A DNA stretch of 64,000 nt from Cardinalis cardinalis (taxonomy: Eukaryota; Chordata; Aves; Passeriformes; Cardinalidae), in assembly GCA_014549065.1 (NCBI GenBank), contig JACDOX010000034.1, positions 1,054,001 through 1,118,000 on the forward strand. Reading direction: 5' to 3'. The notes under the pieces were generated by a model that searched no databases, was not told the DNA's origin, and saw nothing but the letters and a program-made list of their open reading frames with translations. Positions 52,601 through 64,000 of this stretch are shown here, in pieces; positions within the stretch are counted from its first letter, which is position 1, and each line of letters starts with the position of its first letter. The position numbers and the translations under genes were made by a program.

Positions 52601-55600
52601 TGAAATACAGATAAAGATGTTTCATTTCGTAATCTGCATTTTTTTCCAAGCACAAAAAGAAAAAATGTCTTCTTTCACAATCCATATTGAAGATTAGGTC
52701 TTAAGAGTTGCCTGTGTCTGTAGCACTGAAAGTAATACTATACAGTTGAATTTTATGTAATACTACAAAAGCAAGCTTGGGATATTCTCAGCTAAAATAT
52801 TGAGTTGTGGCCGTTTAAATTTAAACATAGATATTCTTGGAGTCACTAGGGAAAAATCAAATATTATCTGAGCTTTGTGAACTTTCTGTTTTCATTTAAT
52901 GTGATTTAGTAATTATTTGTATCCAGCCAACCCTTTGCAGTTTTTGGTGTGATTTTTGATGAGTTACATTGGCCTTAAGGATTGCTTACTAAGAATTGCT
53001 AACTGAAGAATGTATTGACAGTGAAGAAAGACACAGGATTTGGATTTCTGGGAACTCTCCAGCCAGTGGAGATGTGTAACTTTGCATTGCCCTTGGAAAA
53101 AATGTCCTTCCAGTATTTATGTACTATGGACAACACACATTTGTGGTGAAGGCAGCAGTTGCTGCAATTCATACTAGGATGTACACTGAGATTTTTCACC
53201 TCTGTGCAGCTGAGATTCTGTGAAGTATCTGCTCATGGCTTAGACACTTCCTCTTGGTGTGCAGGATGAATTTGCACTCTAATACACAGAAATAAATATT
53301 TTAGCAGCTAATGTAAGCACTAAAATAGCTTTTTTTATGTGTATCCTCTGAGAAGTGCATTGTGTCATGTCTTTGGTGTCCTGAATTAACTCAGCCTGGG
53401 CATTGCTGACCTGTAGTAAAAAGAAAAAAAATCTTGAGTAGTATTAGTGATTGGAGAATGATTAAGTTAGATGGATTTATTATTTGTCATTTTAAGTTCT
53501 AAAANTGGTTAATGTTCTTCTGTTAATCACTAGATAAATCCTCAGAAAAGCACAAAACNTCCTGTTTTCATTGTAGACATCATTGCCTGCTCATTACCTG
53601 AGATGCCTATTTTGTTTTATCAGGATGGAAAATAGAGTGAGGCAGAGAGTATTGAGCTGAGAGACACAGAATAATGTAAAGTTTAGCAGAGAAGAAATAT
53701 TGAACTTGGGTTTATGCTAAACATCTTTAATCCATCTATTATCACATTATTTATTTTGCTTTTCCTACATTTTCCCACTCATAATGAGAACATCCCCAAA
53801 CACCAGTTCAGTTCTGTTCAAAGCTGGAACTAAACTGGATATAGCTTCAAATGATTTTGAGTAAAAAACAAAGTATAAAATTAATTCATTACTGCCATAA
53901 AAAGATTAAAATTACTTAACCATCCAAAATATTTTAAACCTTATAACATTAAGATGGATGGTTAAATTTTAAAGTAATATAAACATATTAAATTAAGACT
54001 ATGAAGACACTATAACAAAATTTATTCAGCTTTGGGCTACTGTTTTAAGAGGAGAAAAAATACATTCAAAAAGAATCTAAATATATTTTAAAAAAAGATT
54101 CAGGACAGGGAACATATGTACACAAAATCAGTATTTAGTTTTTATTATCGTTGTTTGTAGTTTATCATGTTATGTTGGAAAAAGAATTCACTTACATTAA
54201 AGGGAATGCATTTTTGAATAATGTCAAAGATGTATTTTTAGGGGGAGTTTTTGTTAAATGAACTTTGTGTGATAAAAAATGAATTAGTATACCAGGATTT
54301 ATAGACCTGCAAAATACTAATGGGTGTGTTGTTGCTTTTTGTGTGAAAGCATACTACACTGCAGTTATAGGTATTTCGTTGCCTCATAGTAAAATCAAGT
54401 TATAAAAAAGTACCTTAAAACATTTTAATTTCTTTCATTGCCTTACTTTTCTGATAGTGGTTTTTACTCTATGCAAATTGTTAAATCTGAATTACGATTG
54501 TGATACAAGTATTTCTGAAGGTATTGAAGTTANCTGAAAGCAAATTTTTAGATTTTGGTTTTAGTTGAAGGTTGATATATAAAATGTAGAAGTGAGTTTA
54601 TTTGGGGAATGAATTGTACTTATATATAATCCAGTATTCTTACATATAATCCAGTTAGGAACAGGCCAAGGATAAGAGAAGTGATACCAGGAGTTTTCTC
54701 TTGTTTCTCAATTGGAGGAAGCTTGTGAGGAATCTAATATTAAAAAAAATCTCGCACTTTAAGCCTTTCCAAATCAGCAATTGTGTCTCTGCCTAGAATT
54801 GGACTTGGAAAGCCTATCATGCATGAATTGGTGGAAACTGCTGAGAATATATGCCAGTTGTTTGTCACAAAAATAAGGTCATAGGATGTAATTCTGTTTT
54901 TTTCCAAGAAAATCTCTGTATTATAGTTGCTGAAGTGACCTTGAGTTTGTTGTTTTGGGTTTTTTTGTTTTGCTTTGTTTGGTTTTAATGATGTTGCAGT
55001 AGGTATGGTTCAGTAACACAAACTGCCAGGACAGTAGGGGAAATAGCACTGAAACCTTTTCACCATTCCTTGCAGAATTTGTCATGCTTCCCTATATTTC
55101 AAGTTATTTAAATGTCTGGGGTTTTTTATAAACAAACAAATTCAGATATGATTAGTCTTTGAGAACATGCTTGTTGAGTTGTACAAATTCCAAAATTCAA
55201 CTGTAAATTCCATAGGTTTTAAGTAATTATTTTTCTGTGTTTGTACATTTGAAAATAGCAGACACCCATTACTAACTTCCTGATTGCTGGAATAAATAAG
55301 TTCTGATAACAATACAATTATTAGAGTTAGGCAAACTTTGCATCACATTCTGGATACCAGTGCAGTTGCATTAATAGTAGCATTATTCTGTTTAATTTAT
55401 CTGATTTCTTCCTGCTCTTTTCTAAATAAAAGCAGGAGCAGATAGAGCCATCTCAGACAAAGGAAACAGAAAAAATGCTTTTAAAAATATTTAAATTTTG
55501 TAGAAAATCTAACTTACAAATCCTTCTTGCCAGTATGGGCTCTGTGAGATCATTTTAGACATCTCCCTTCTGTGCTCACCAAAGCCTGTGGTTGTGTGGT

Positions 55601-55755
55601 CCCAGGGTTATCTAGTTCTTAATGTATGTGTGCAATAATCTGCAAAAGCAAGATAAGAAATATCGTTTGTCGAGGATCAGTCTGCTCTGCCCCAGCATTG
55701 TGCAGTTACAAGATGTTTTAACATTGCTCTAATTGCTCTGATGTTCTTGTTGTAG
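49609..55755 (+). other. GJA3: GJA3 intron 1 (tentative)
   Basis: About 6.1 kb up to the acceptor TTGTTGTAG at 55755. AT-rich after 51300. No coding exon is seen. A G/T-rich simple run is at about 54945-54988. If exon 1 lies elsewhere, only the 3' boundary stands. Confidence 0.45.
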
Positions 55756-55772
55756 GTTAGAAATCTGAAGCA

Positions 55773-57314
55773 ATGGGTGACTGGAGCTTTCTGGGGAGAC
55801 TGTTAGAGAATGCACAGGAGCACTCCACGGTTATTGGCAAGGTTTGGCTGACGGTACTGTTTATCTTCAGGATCCTGGTGCTGGGGGCTGCTGCTGAGGA
55901 AGTCTGGGGAGACGAGCAGTCGGACTTTACATGCAACACTCAGCAACCTGGTTGCGAAAATGTTTGCTATGACAAAGCCTTCCCCATTTCTCACATCCGC
56001 TTCTGGGTGCTGCAGATCATTTTTGTCTCCACTCCAACCCTCATCTACCTGGGCCATGTCCTGCACATTGTACGCATGGAGGAGAAGAGGAAAGAGAAAG
56101 AGGAGCTGAAAAAGAAGGGGAGCAGCAAAGATGGCAACTACCCAGTAGCAGCAGCAGCATCTGGTAGTGGTGGTGGAGGAGGCAGCAATAACGTCAAAGA
56201 TCAACCTATTGTCAAAAGGGGGAAGGAGAAGCTCCCAATCCGTGATGAACGTGGTAGAATCCGTATGGGGGGTGCCTTGCTCCGTACCTATGTCTTCAAT
56301 ATCATATTCAAGACACTGTTTGAGGTGGGCTTCATTGTGGGCCAGTACTTCCTATATGGCTTCGAGCTAAAGCCGGTCTACCAGTGCAGCCGCTCACCTT
56401 GTCCACACACTGTGGACTGCTTCATCTCGAGGCCCACCGAGAAGACAATCTTCATCATCTTCATGTTGGTGGTGGCCTCAGTCTCCCTGCTGCTGAACAT
56501 GCTTGAGATATATCACTTGGGGTGGAAGAAGCTTAAGCAGGGCATGACGAGCCAGTACATCCTAGAGATGCCTGTTGCAACAATGACACCAGTTATGGTA
56601 ACAGGGGAGTCCAAACCTGTTTCCCTGCCACCGCCAGCACCACCTGTGGTGGTCACGACTGCCACGCCGGCCCCTGTTCTGCCTGACACCCGTGCTGTCA
56701 CCCCGCTGCTGGCCCCAGTGACCATGGCATCGTACTATGCTACAGCTGCTCCGAGGCCGCGGCCCCCCTCCAACACGACGTCCATGGCAAGCTACCCCGC
56801 TGCTCCGCAAGTTCCTGAGGAGAGGCACCGCGCTGTGACTCCCACGCCCATCTCCACTCCCGTCACCATCCCGACCCCCATCCCCACGCCCACGCCAGCC
56901 GTCATCAACTACTTCAACAGCGGCAGCCGTGCCCTGACATCCGAGCAGAACTGGGTCAACATGGCAGCTGAGCAGCAGGGGAAGGTTTCTTCCAGCTCAG
57001 CAGGCTCCTCTACCCCCAGCAGCGTCCGGCATCCCCTTCCTGAGCAGGAAGAGCCACTGGAGCAGCTACTCCCACCCCCGGCTGTGCTGCCCATTGCCGC
57101 AGCCAACAGCGGCAGCAGCGCCAGCCTGAGCGGGGCGAGCGGCAGCAAGTGGGATGTGGAGGGCGAGGTGGAGCTGTCGGGGGCACGGCCCGTGTCGGCC
57201 GCCTGCACCACGGTGGAGATGCACGAGCCACCGCTGCTCGTCGACACGCGGCGCCTGAGCAGGGCCAGTAAGTCGAGCAGCTGCAGAGCCCGGTCAGACG
57301 ACCTGGCCGTGTGA
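55773..57314 (+). CDS. GJA3: Gap junction alpha-3 protein (connexin 46; chicken Cx56)
   Basis: A 513-residue alpha connexin. In the eye it joins lens fibre cells and keeps the lens clear. Order: N-terminal helix, TM1 (about 23-43), E1 with C54, C61 and C65, TM2 (about 77-96), a long loop rich in K/E then Ala/Gly (126-140), TM3 (about 172-194), E2 with C205, C210 and C216, TM4 (about 229-250) and a 260-residue tail rich in Pro, Ser and Thr, including TPTPI repeats. It is far longer than human Cx46 (435) but matches chicken Cx56 (510), which supports an avian origin. S118 and S496 sit where chicken Cx56 has its studied phosphoserines (118 and 493). The start follows the acceptor and gives the family MGDWSFLG opening. 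The second half of the gene is very GC-rich compared with its surroundings. No frame breaks or ambiguous codons. Confidence 0.96.
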   Translation: MGDWSFLGRLLENAQEHSTVIGKVWLTVLFIFRILVLGAAAEEVWGDEQSDFTCNTQQPGCENVCYDKAFPISHIRFWVLQIIFVSTPTLIYLGHVLHIVRMEEKRKEKEELKKKGSSKDGNYPVAAAASGSGGGGGSNNVKDQPIVKRGKEKLPIRDERGRIRMGGALLRTYVFNIIFKTLFEVGFIVGQYFLYGFELKPVYQCSRSPCPHTVDCFISRPTEKTIFIIFMLVVASVSLLLNMLEIYHLGWKKLKQGMTSQYILEMPVATMTPVMVTGESKPVSLPPPAPPVVVTTATPAPVLPDTRAVTPLLAPVTMASYYATAAPRPRPPSNTTSMASYPAAPQVPEERHRAVTPTPISTPVTIPTPIPTPTPAVINYFNSGSRALTSEQNWVNMAAEQQGKVSSSSAGSSTPSSVRHPLPEQEEPLEQLLPPPAVLPIAAANSGSSASLSGASGSKWDVEGEVELSGARPVSAACTTVEMHEPPLLVDTRRLSRASKSSSCRARSDDLAV

Positions 57315-57486
57315 GGCNGTCGCTCTGCTCGGGGAGCGGGTGCTGGAAGGCGGAGTGGGCAGGAGAGCTGCCTGGGGAGGCCAGGCCTGGCGTGGGTGAG
57401 GAGGCCTGGGCTTCAAACTTAGACGCTTGCTGTTTTTGCACTCTGTGAGTTGTAGTGGGGAAAATTATCAACATTTTCTAATAGGT

Positions 57487-57957
57487 CAGGGGTGACCGAA
57501 GCGCAGCCCGTGGACCAGGGGACCAGTCCCGCTTTCCTTCATGTTCACAGCAGATCCCTCAAGGGCAGCCATAGGGGAGGCCTGCACAGATAACGGGTGG
57601 CGATGGTAGTTGGTCGTCTGCCTTGAGGCTGACTTTCATCTCAGAGAAATGCTAATATACCTGGTGCCCGTGCACCTGGCTGTCATCTCCCTCCTGCCCT
57701 TGCCTTCACTTCAGCTCTTTCCCAGAAGCTCTACATGAGCAGATGCAATGACTCTCTTTCTTCCTCTTAAATCTTACGTAGCCCTATGGTGAACATCAGG
57801 GTGGTATATTGCCTCTTGGCACCTGTTGTGTCTACGGACCAACTTGCCATACTAAAGGTAACTCAGTTTCTTCCACATAACATGCCTTATGAAGCCTTTG
57901 TGTTCATGGCAAGTCACCGATGCGGTCCTCTGCCAGGCAAAGTTTAGGGAACCCCTG
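57487..57957. mobile_element. Ancient hAT-type (Charlie-like) DNA transposon, non-autonomous
   Basis: Terminal inverted repeats start CAGGGGT (57487) and end ACCCCTG (57957). The inner parts (CAGCCCGTGGACC and the complement of GGTCCTCTGCC) also mirror each other loosely, as in hAT termini. Flanks TAATAGGT (57479-57486) and GAATAGAT (57958-57965) are an 8-bp target duplication with six matches, the size expected of hAT elements. At 471 bp it has no transposase. It lies 172 bp after the GJA3 stop. Confidence 0.72.
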
Positions 57958-57965
57958 GAATAGAT

Positions 57966-60900
57966 TTTTGAGGTTCTTCTTTCCATAATTTTTTTTTTGC
58001 TCTTGACCTCTTAGGAAGTGTTCAGTTTGACCTTCTATCCAGTGTTTGCCTACCACGATCACACCATGTTTATAAGCCTGCAAATATGTTTGAGCATGTT
58101 TGACTATAATTTTAGCTGACTTCTAAAATTGCTTACAGGAGGACAGGAATTCAAACCACACCTTGGAAATTATTACACAGAACAATTTCTCTTCANAAAG
58201 CAAGGATTATGATTTCAATACACTGTGGCTCCATACATTGCCCGTGGACAGACAATTAGGATAAAGTACAGCTCTGCATTTTAGACTATTAGATATCAGC
58301 ATAAGTTTGTTGGAAAAATGCTTTTTAGAAGTGAACTTGAGTGCTTATTTTTAAGTATTTGAACATTTTGAGAATAATCTGTAGGTTTAAAGTTACTTGA
58401 CTGTGTACTTAATAAGTTTAGTTTGATCTTTGATCTTACAAGAAAATGTAAGAGGAAAAAAACTTACTAATGGTGAAATTCCCAAATCAACATTATTTCC
58501 TGTTGTGTACCCTTTAACATCAATCTGTAGTGTCTTTAGGTCAGTGAAAACAGACTTTGATAATATTGTATTGCAGATAAATGGCTAAAATATCTGGGCA
58601 ATGTGGTGGCTGAAGAGTCTGAATCCTACTGAAGTCACTTTCAGTATTTCCATTCAATTTAACAAGGAGCAAGATTTGGGAGTGGATCTTGCACGCCTTA
58701 TTGAAGCAAGACTAACATTCATATGAAGTTTTGGGACCCAGAAGAAATTTAGATTTTGGGCCTTAGAAAAGACATTGAAATCCTGCGTTTGAAAAATGTG
58801 TGTGTCCCTTAAAAAGGGGTGAAGGAAAGTACTAGGGGTTTTTTCCAAAGGTGCATCTTTCCTTTCAACAGGCTCTATCCTTTATTCCCTCCTAAACAAG
58901 ATGTTAGAATTCTGCATGCCTGAATAGGCTCAGAAGAGTTTCAGTACAAAAGGAATACAGAATTAAGCCCAGCTTCTGTTCTAAGTAAAATCCAAAAGAA
59001 CTAAAGCTTGGAGTCAGTCCTGTTGCTGCTATAAATCAAATGTACTCTAACTGGAAAAGAGCAATCAAACACACTGGGATAACCCTTTGCATCTTCCAAG
59101 TGTTTGGCCTGGCAGTGCAGTCCTTACTCAGGCAAAGCAGGGTCGTCCTGTAGCAAGTAGTTAACATTATCAGTTATTTCTGCTGTTAAATGTTTTGCTG
59201 AACATGCTTATTTTATTCAACAGTCAAAATATATTCCCACCACACAAGATTAAACATTTTTGCTGCTTTCTGAGTAGTCACAATGATCAGAAGCACTGTT
59301 CTGCAACCTTTGGGCATGTTGTCTCATGACTTCCTTGTCCTGCTTGTGTTGAACCAGGTGAGAAGTCCTTCTGCTTCCATGGATCTTTAGGGCAGCCACT
59401 GCGTTAAAAGTNGATGTGTAGTAGCACAATAAAGATATTTATTATTCAGTATTCAGCTTCAGGCATTCTCTCATGGATTTTCTGTGTTATAAGCCATAAA
59501 AACCCTTTCTGCAAGAAAACGAAAAGCCAAGTTCTGCTTTCTATTGTATCCATGCAACTATGCTAAACATAGACTAAAGCTGATAAAGTTGCCTAGATGT
59601 AAACAAAGGCAGAGATTAAGATTCAAAATTTTTAGATTTACTAGCATCTATAGTAGCAGTTTTGTAAGTTTTGATAAATGCCAGTTAACTATATTGCTGA
59701 AATAATGCAATATATGCATCTCTGTGTTTTAGTACATTGGAGTTTATGGGCTACATTTTCCTTTGTTCTATGCTTCTGAAGAATGAAGTCAAAGTCTTTC
59801 AGGAGTGTATTTATATAAACCAGACCACCTGGAATGTGTGCTTTTTAATATCACTTTCTGAGAGCAAAACTGATGATGTTTGATGGGGCTCTGCATCTTG
59901 CAGTCCTTACTTTAGTACCACTCTCACAGGGTGTGTCCTGCAGGATTGCATCCATATTGTACATAAAAACAGTAAGAGAGATGGATTAAACTCAGGGTCA
60001 GCTGAGACCTAGGCTGACCTTTTCAAGTTAATGTGTGTGGTTAGACCTGCAGAAAGTTCAGATGCTTTTGTGGAATATATGGTATTTTCAGCCAGAGTAA
60101 CTACTGGAAAGCTCTAAAAGATGGTTTTTCCTGTTAGGTGAAGCTCGGGGGGAGAAATGTAACTCTATTGCAACCCCTAAGAGAAGTCTGAGAGAGCAGC
60201 CTCTGCATCCAGGCAGTCCTGGTCTGAGAAAGCAAAGCTACAACTCACAGGTTGCGCTTTTAAGATCAGCTTAAGTTCCATCACGTAACTATGCAGCGTC
60301 AAGCCTCTTCATTGCCTGCAGTTTCATTTGGAGTCCAGTAACTGTTTCTTCATTTAAGCCCAGGTAACTGTTTTGGCAGAGCTCCTCCTTAGTGCTTACA
60401 ACTGCTTGTAGTTGCTGCATCACATCTGGATTCAGATTTGTTGAAAGAAAAATCTTACTGGTGTGNCCGATTTTGAGGACTTCAGTCTTTACTCATGAAC
60501 GATCACTGAATTCAACATCCTGTGAGTCAAGTGCTGAATTCTGTTCAGAATTGTGCAGTTCTAGAAAATATGTACAAACACCCATTGACTTGCAGAAAAG
60601 AGTCTATTGGCAAAAATTATCTGCTAATTTCTAAGTTGTNGACTCTTTCCTGTCAATTAATTAGAAAGTTTCATGGGAACTGGAAGCAGGTGATACCCTG
60701 ATTTAGCCCAGTCATGTGGCTGTTCAAACCACAATTCTGAAAGACCTCAAGTGCACAGCTAAGATACAAAACCAGTAGGTAAGTTATCACAAAAGCAGAA
60801 GTCAGAACAGAATCANGCCTCATGTTAAGCAGACTGAAAAAAAAACCTACTAATTTTTGCTCTTTGAGTAGAATAATTGTGGGAAGACTTGTTCTCTATC

Positions 60901-63900
60901 TTACTTGAAGTTAAAAAATGTGCTGAGGTAAACTATGGAAAAGAAAACGGAAAAAGGATAGTCTTTGAACAAGTTACCAGGTGTATGATGTACTACTCCT
61001 TTTGCAGTATATTTGCTCAACAAGGCACTTAGAGCTAATTAAATGTCTGACATTTTGCAGCTCTTAAGATTATTTTATGGTATGAATNCATAAGTGTAGG
61101 ATCAGTAAAATATTAAAAGCAAGCTTTAAAAATCAGATCACTATTTAGGTCCTTTTTTGGTTAGTCATGGAACCACCTCCTCAGCTGCTCCAAACTGTTG
61201 TATTCCACTGAGTTCATGTGGGTGACAGCAGTCTGCAGGAGCAGAGTGTTTAGCCCTCAGGTCTTTTTGTTTTATACATATACTAACACCATGGATTTGA
61301 ACAGGCTGGGTTTTTTTAAAATTCCAAATGTTTTACTTTGATTCTTCTTCTGAAAAGTGTGCTCTTGCAATTTTGGTTTTCTGAAGTTTACATTCAGTTT
61401 TTGATTTCAGATTGCACATTTGGATGAAATAAACTGCTTTCTAAGTTTACACTTGTATAAGAAGTAAAAGAATGACTCTGCCAATGTGTTAAACATGAGA
61501 GAAATGTCTTACTATAACACAGGAACTCTTCAGACATAAGGCAGTACCATTAAATTTAACATGATAACTGATGCATAGTATCAGCTTTCTCTGTAATTAA
61601 AATGTGGGCATTGGATATCTAGGGAGCACACCATGGGGGAAAAAAATTCATAATGAATTCAATTATTGCCAAATAAACTAAGGCTCACTCTTGTTCATAT
61701 GCCTTCCTGTGTGTTTAGAGCTTCAATGACAAAAATTAGCTGTGACATTTGTCCTTTACGAGCTAAATTTACAGCCTGGTTTAAAATTCCAAACAAAGTA
61801 CTTGTGAATAAACACTACACTGTTACACTGTAGAAGATTTTACAAAAAATAAATTAAATGCTTTGCTTTCTAGGCAAAAATATGGTTCTGAGCCTGCAAA
61901 TACAATTTCATGCAAGTTATTTTAACTTTTGCAAATAAGACCATTAAAGGCAATGGGCCTATTTGCATAAACTAAAAACACTGGTGTATTAAAGAAATTG
62001 TAGATTTGCATTTTAAGTTTGCTGTAAGATGCCAATCTAATTCTAGAGCTTTCAGTTCTTGAAGAGTTATGCAAGATGTGTGAGCATATTTTATGTTGGA
62101 AAGTACATTGCTATTTTCATTGCCACTGTTTCTCACAGTTAAAGGGTTCTAATGCATGAGAAAGCTTACTCAGAACTTTCTTGTTGCTTTCCAGATGTTT
62201 GTCTTTTACATGACGGAATCTGACAAAAAACATAGCAAGTTTTCTGGGCAGTCAGGAGTTTGTAGTAACAGTAAAACCAGCAAACGGTACTGTCTTCAGA
62301 GAAGTGCCTTGTATATTAAATTCTGTAAGAAGCAAGTNGATGTAAATGTTAATTTACCTCATATGTTTACAAAATTGTGACTAAATAAACTTTTTGTACC
62401 ACAGTATTGTCTCTTCTAGATTAAATTTTCATGGTTGTGTAGATGGTCTTTTAAAATACTAATGTGACAGAAGAGTTAGCTCCCTCCCTTTATTCACTCA
62501 CACTGCTGCTTCCCTTCATCATGTGAAGTGCTCACTAAACTGCATCTCTTGGAAAACTGGATGCTGAAACCTGTCTCCATGCAGAACTCTCAGTGGCTTC
62601 AGAGGAAGTAGAGGAAGTTCGCAGNCCAGAAGACAAGTGGGAACAAGACCCACTTGAGCATGTGCAAAGGTGAAATGCTGACTGCCTTGACATCAGTGGG
62701 AGGTCTGCTTCTGCCTTCCTCCAAATCCAGGTTTCACTCCTGGCTCCTGCCTTGACACAGAGTTGCTGTTCATCTCGTGCAGTGTGGCACTGGCAGTGGC
62801 TGCCACCTTCCCCCCAGTGCTGACTCACTAACTTTGATTTAACCATCTCTGCTGTGCCACGAGGCTGTTACCTATAAATCCATGAAGGGTTTTAGTGCAG
62901 GAAAACTGTATCCTTACTGGGGATAATGTGGGCTGTCCACTGCATTTGAAATTTGCTGATTTGCCCCCTTCTAGGAATGTTCACAGTTCAGCACACAGAA
63001 ATGTAACTCAATTCTGCACTGAAAATGTACAACGTACTAAAGGCAAGTCAGTCTAAACATTGTCTAGGCCTGTGAAGAGGCCAGAGCCGGATTTCTGAGA
63101 AGTTTTACTTGTGGAGAGCAGCAATGTAGGCAAGACTAAGTGTGTCTTCCAGAACTGTTAAGTATGAAGGCTTTGTAAAACATTATTTCATCTGCAGCAC
63201 TTACATGGACCTGGCAGGTTAAGATAGTTTCTGCCCTGTTGTACTGAGTGCTTCTCTCTCATGGGAGTACAGTGAAGCTTATTTTTTTGGTGCCTCCTTG
63301 TGCTCAGGCAGTGCTGTCTCTGNTTTACCTGATGTATCCATATGGTAAACCAGACTGTTCACTATCTCTGATGTCTGGCGGGGCTAAAGAAGGCTGTTAG
63401 GTCTATGAGTACTGCTAAGATTGTGCTTAGCAGTAATAAGCTGAGGAAGTGCATGAAGTTGTATGGTAATACTAGCTGATAATTCACTTGCCTCTGACCA
63501 AGAGCACTTTTTGCTAGAAATATATCTGGCAAGCTTTCTGTTTAGATGCCTATTCACCATTTTGTCACTTGAAGAACAGAGGGATACTCCCAAGGGAGCT
63601 GAGAGCATCAGCAGTGCAGACACTGCTTGGTCATGGACTCTCCCTTCCTCCAAAGCCACCCTGCTGTCACCTTGCATCCACTGTCTCCAAAGAATTTCTG
63701 GCTGGAGCAGGAGATACAAGTATTGCTACTCTTGGTCTCTGAAGGCCTTTGTGACAGTGTGGGTACCTCTTGCTGCCACCTTGACTGAGGTAGCTTCATG
63801 TGAGCTTCTAGAGAAAGCGTGAGAAGTGTGCCCTCCTCATCCACAGCTGTGTCAGGGCACCCTGAAGATTCTGATAGCAATGAAAAGAGGTGTGCTGGGG

Positions 63901-64000
63901 GGACTCTCTAANCTGCTCCAGTATGTGTCTGAACAGTTGTGCTGAAAGCCAAATGAGGAGCATTCCACACACTCCTGTACTGCTGCTGCTGTTCCCNGGG
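57966..64000. other. GJA3 3' region and downstream flank
   Basis: AT-rich. Candidate poly(A) signals on the + strand are at 59428-59433 and 62384-62389. In other vertebrates ZMYM-family genes lie on this side, but no coding sequence for them is recognisable before the window ends. A stretch near 61900-62010 has octamer-like ATTTGCAT and looks low in repeats; whether it is conserved cannot be seen here. Confidence 0.35.
59428..59433 (+). promoter_or_regulatory. GJA3: Possible poly(A) signal, GJA3
   Basis: The first AATAAA after the GJA3 stop codon, 2.1 kb downstream. Confidence 0.35.

Larger units (their letters stand above)
55756..59450 (+). other. GJA3: GJA3 exon 2 with possible 3' UTR
   Basis: Starts after TGTTGTAG, has a 17-nt leader and the complete coding sequence. 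The first canonical AATAAA after the stop is at 59428-59433, which would give a 2.1-kb 3' UTR including a hAT-derived element. A later AATAAA lies at 62384-62389. The 3' end is uncertain. Confidence 0.5.

Noticed and set aside
55803..56204. Open frames antisense to the connexin exons
   Set aside because: Shadows of the conserved + strand coding sequence, with repeated patterns that follow connexin codons.
63463..63822. 119-residue open frame near the right edge as a possible flanking gene exon
   Set aside because: No similarity that I recognise, no splice sites at its limits, and an equal-length frame lies on the opposite strand.

Overview
This window is avian genomic DNA. A songbird is the best guess, because it carries CR1 retroposon fragments with the typical bird 3' tail, a CR1-tailed SINE with a tRNA-Ile-like head, and an LTR of a type I associate with passerine ERVL-like elements. 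The sequence is AT-rich overall, with three isolated CpG islands. The only clear protein-coding genes are three connexins, all on the + strand and in the conserved vertebrate order: GJB6 (Cx30-like), GJB2 (Cx26-like) and GJA3 (Cx46; the chicken orthologue is called Cx56). Each has the usual connexin layout: a CpG-island promoter with a non-coding first exon, one intron, and a second exon holding the whole coding sequence.

Layout: 1-2720 is upstream flank with a CR1 remnant. 2720-3400 is the GJB6 CpG island and exon 1, 3126-12461 the GJB6 intron, and 12462 to about 14275 GJB6 exon 2. About 14280-34480 is an intergenic stretch with a CR1 broken by a nested tRNA-Ile/CR1-tailed SINE, a 44-bp poly(T), an ERVL-like LTR and a long CR1. 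34500-35560 is the GJB2 CpG island and exon 1, 35085-37386 the intron, and 37387 to about 39015 exon 2. About 39020-48900 is intergenic, rich in single ambiguous bases, with CR1 pieces and a cluster of perfect hairpins and a short tandem duplication. 48900-49780 is a CpG island that probably starts GJA3. 55756 onward is GJA3 exon 2, followed in its 3' region by an old hAT-type DNA transposon with both ends and its target duplication still readable. From there to 64000 I see no gene.

The three products are gap-junction subunits. GJB2 and GJB6 normally act together in inner ear supporting cells and epithelia; GJA3 couples lens fibre cells. The most notable observation is that the two beta genes share a 267-bp coding tract (end of the N-terminus, TM1, E1, TM2) with no called mismatch, while their 5' leaders, cytoplasmic loops and tails differ. 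Their promoters are also recognisably the same sequence. Six ambiguous bases fall at exactly corresponding positions in both copies. That fits recent gene conversion, but also assembly cross-talk between paralogues, so the tract must be resolved with long reads before the six sites are interpreted.
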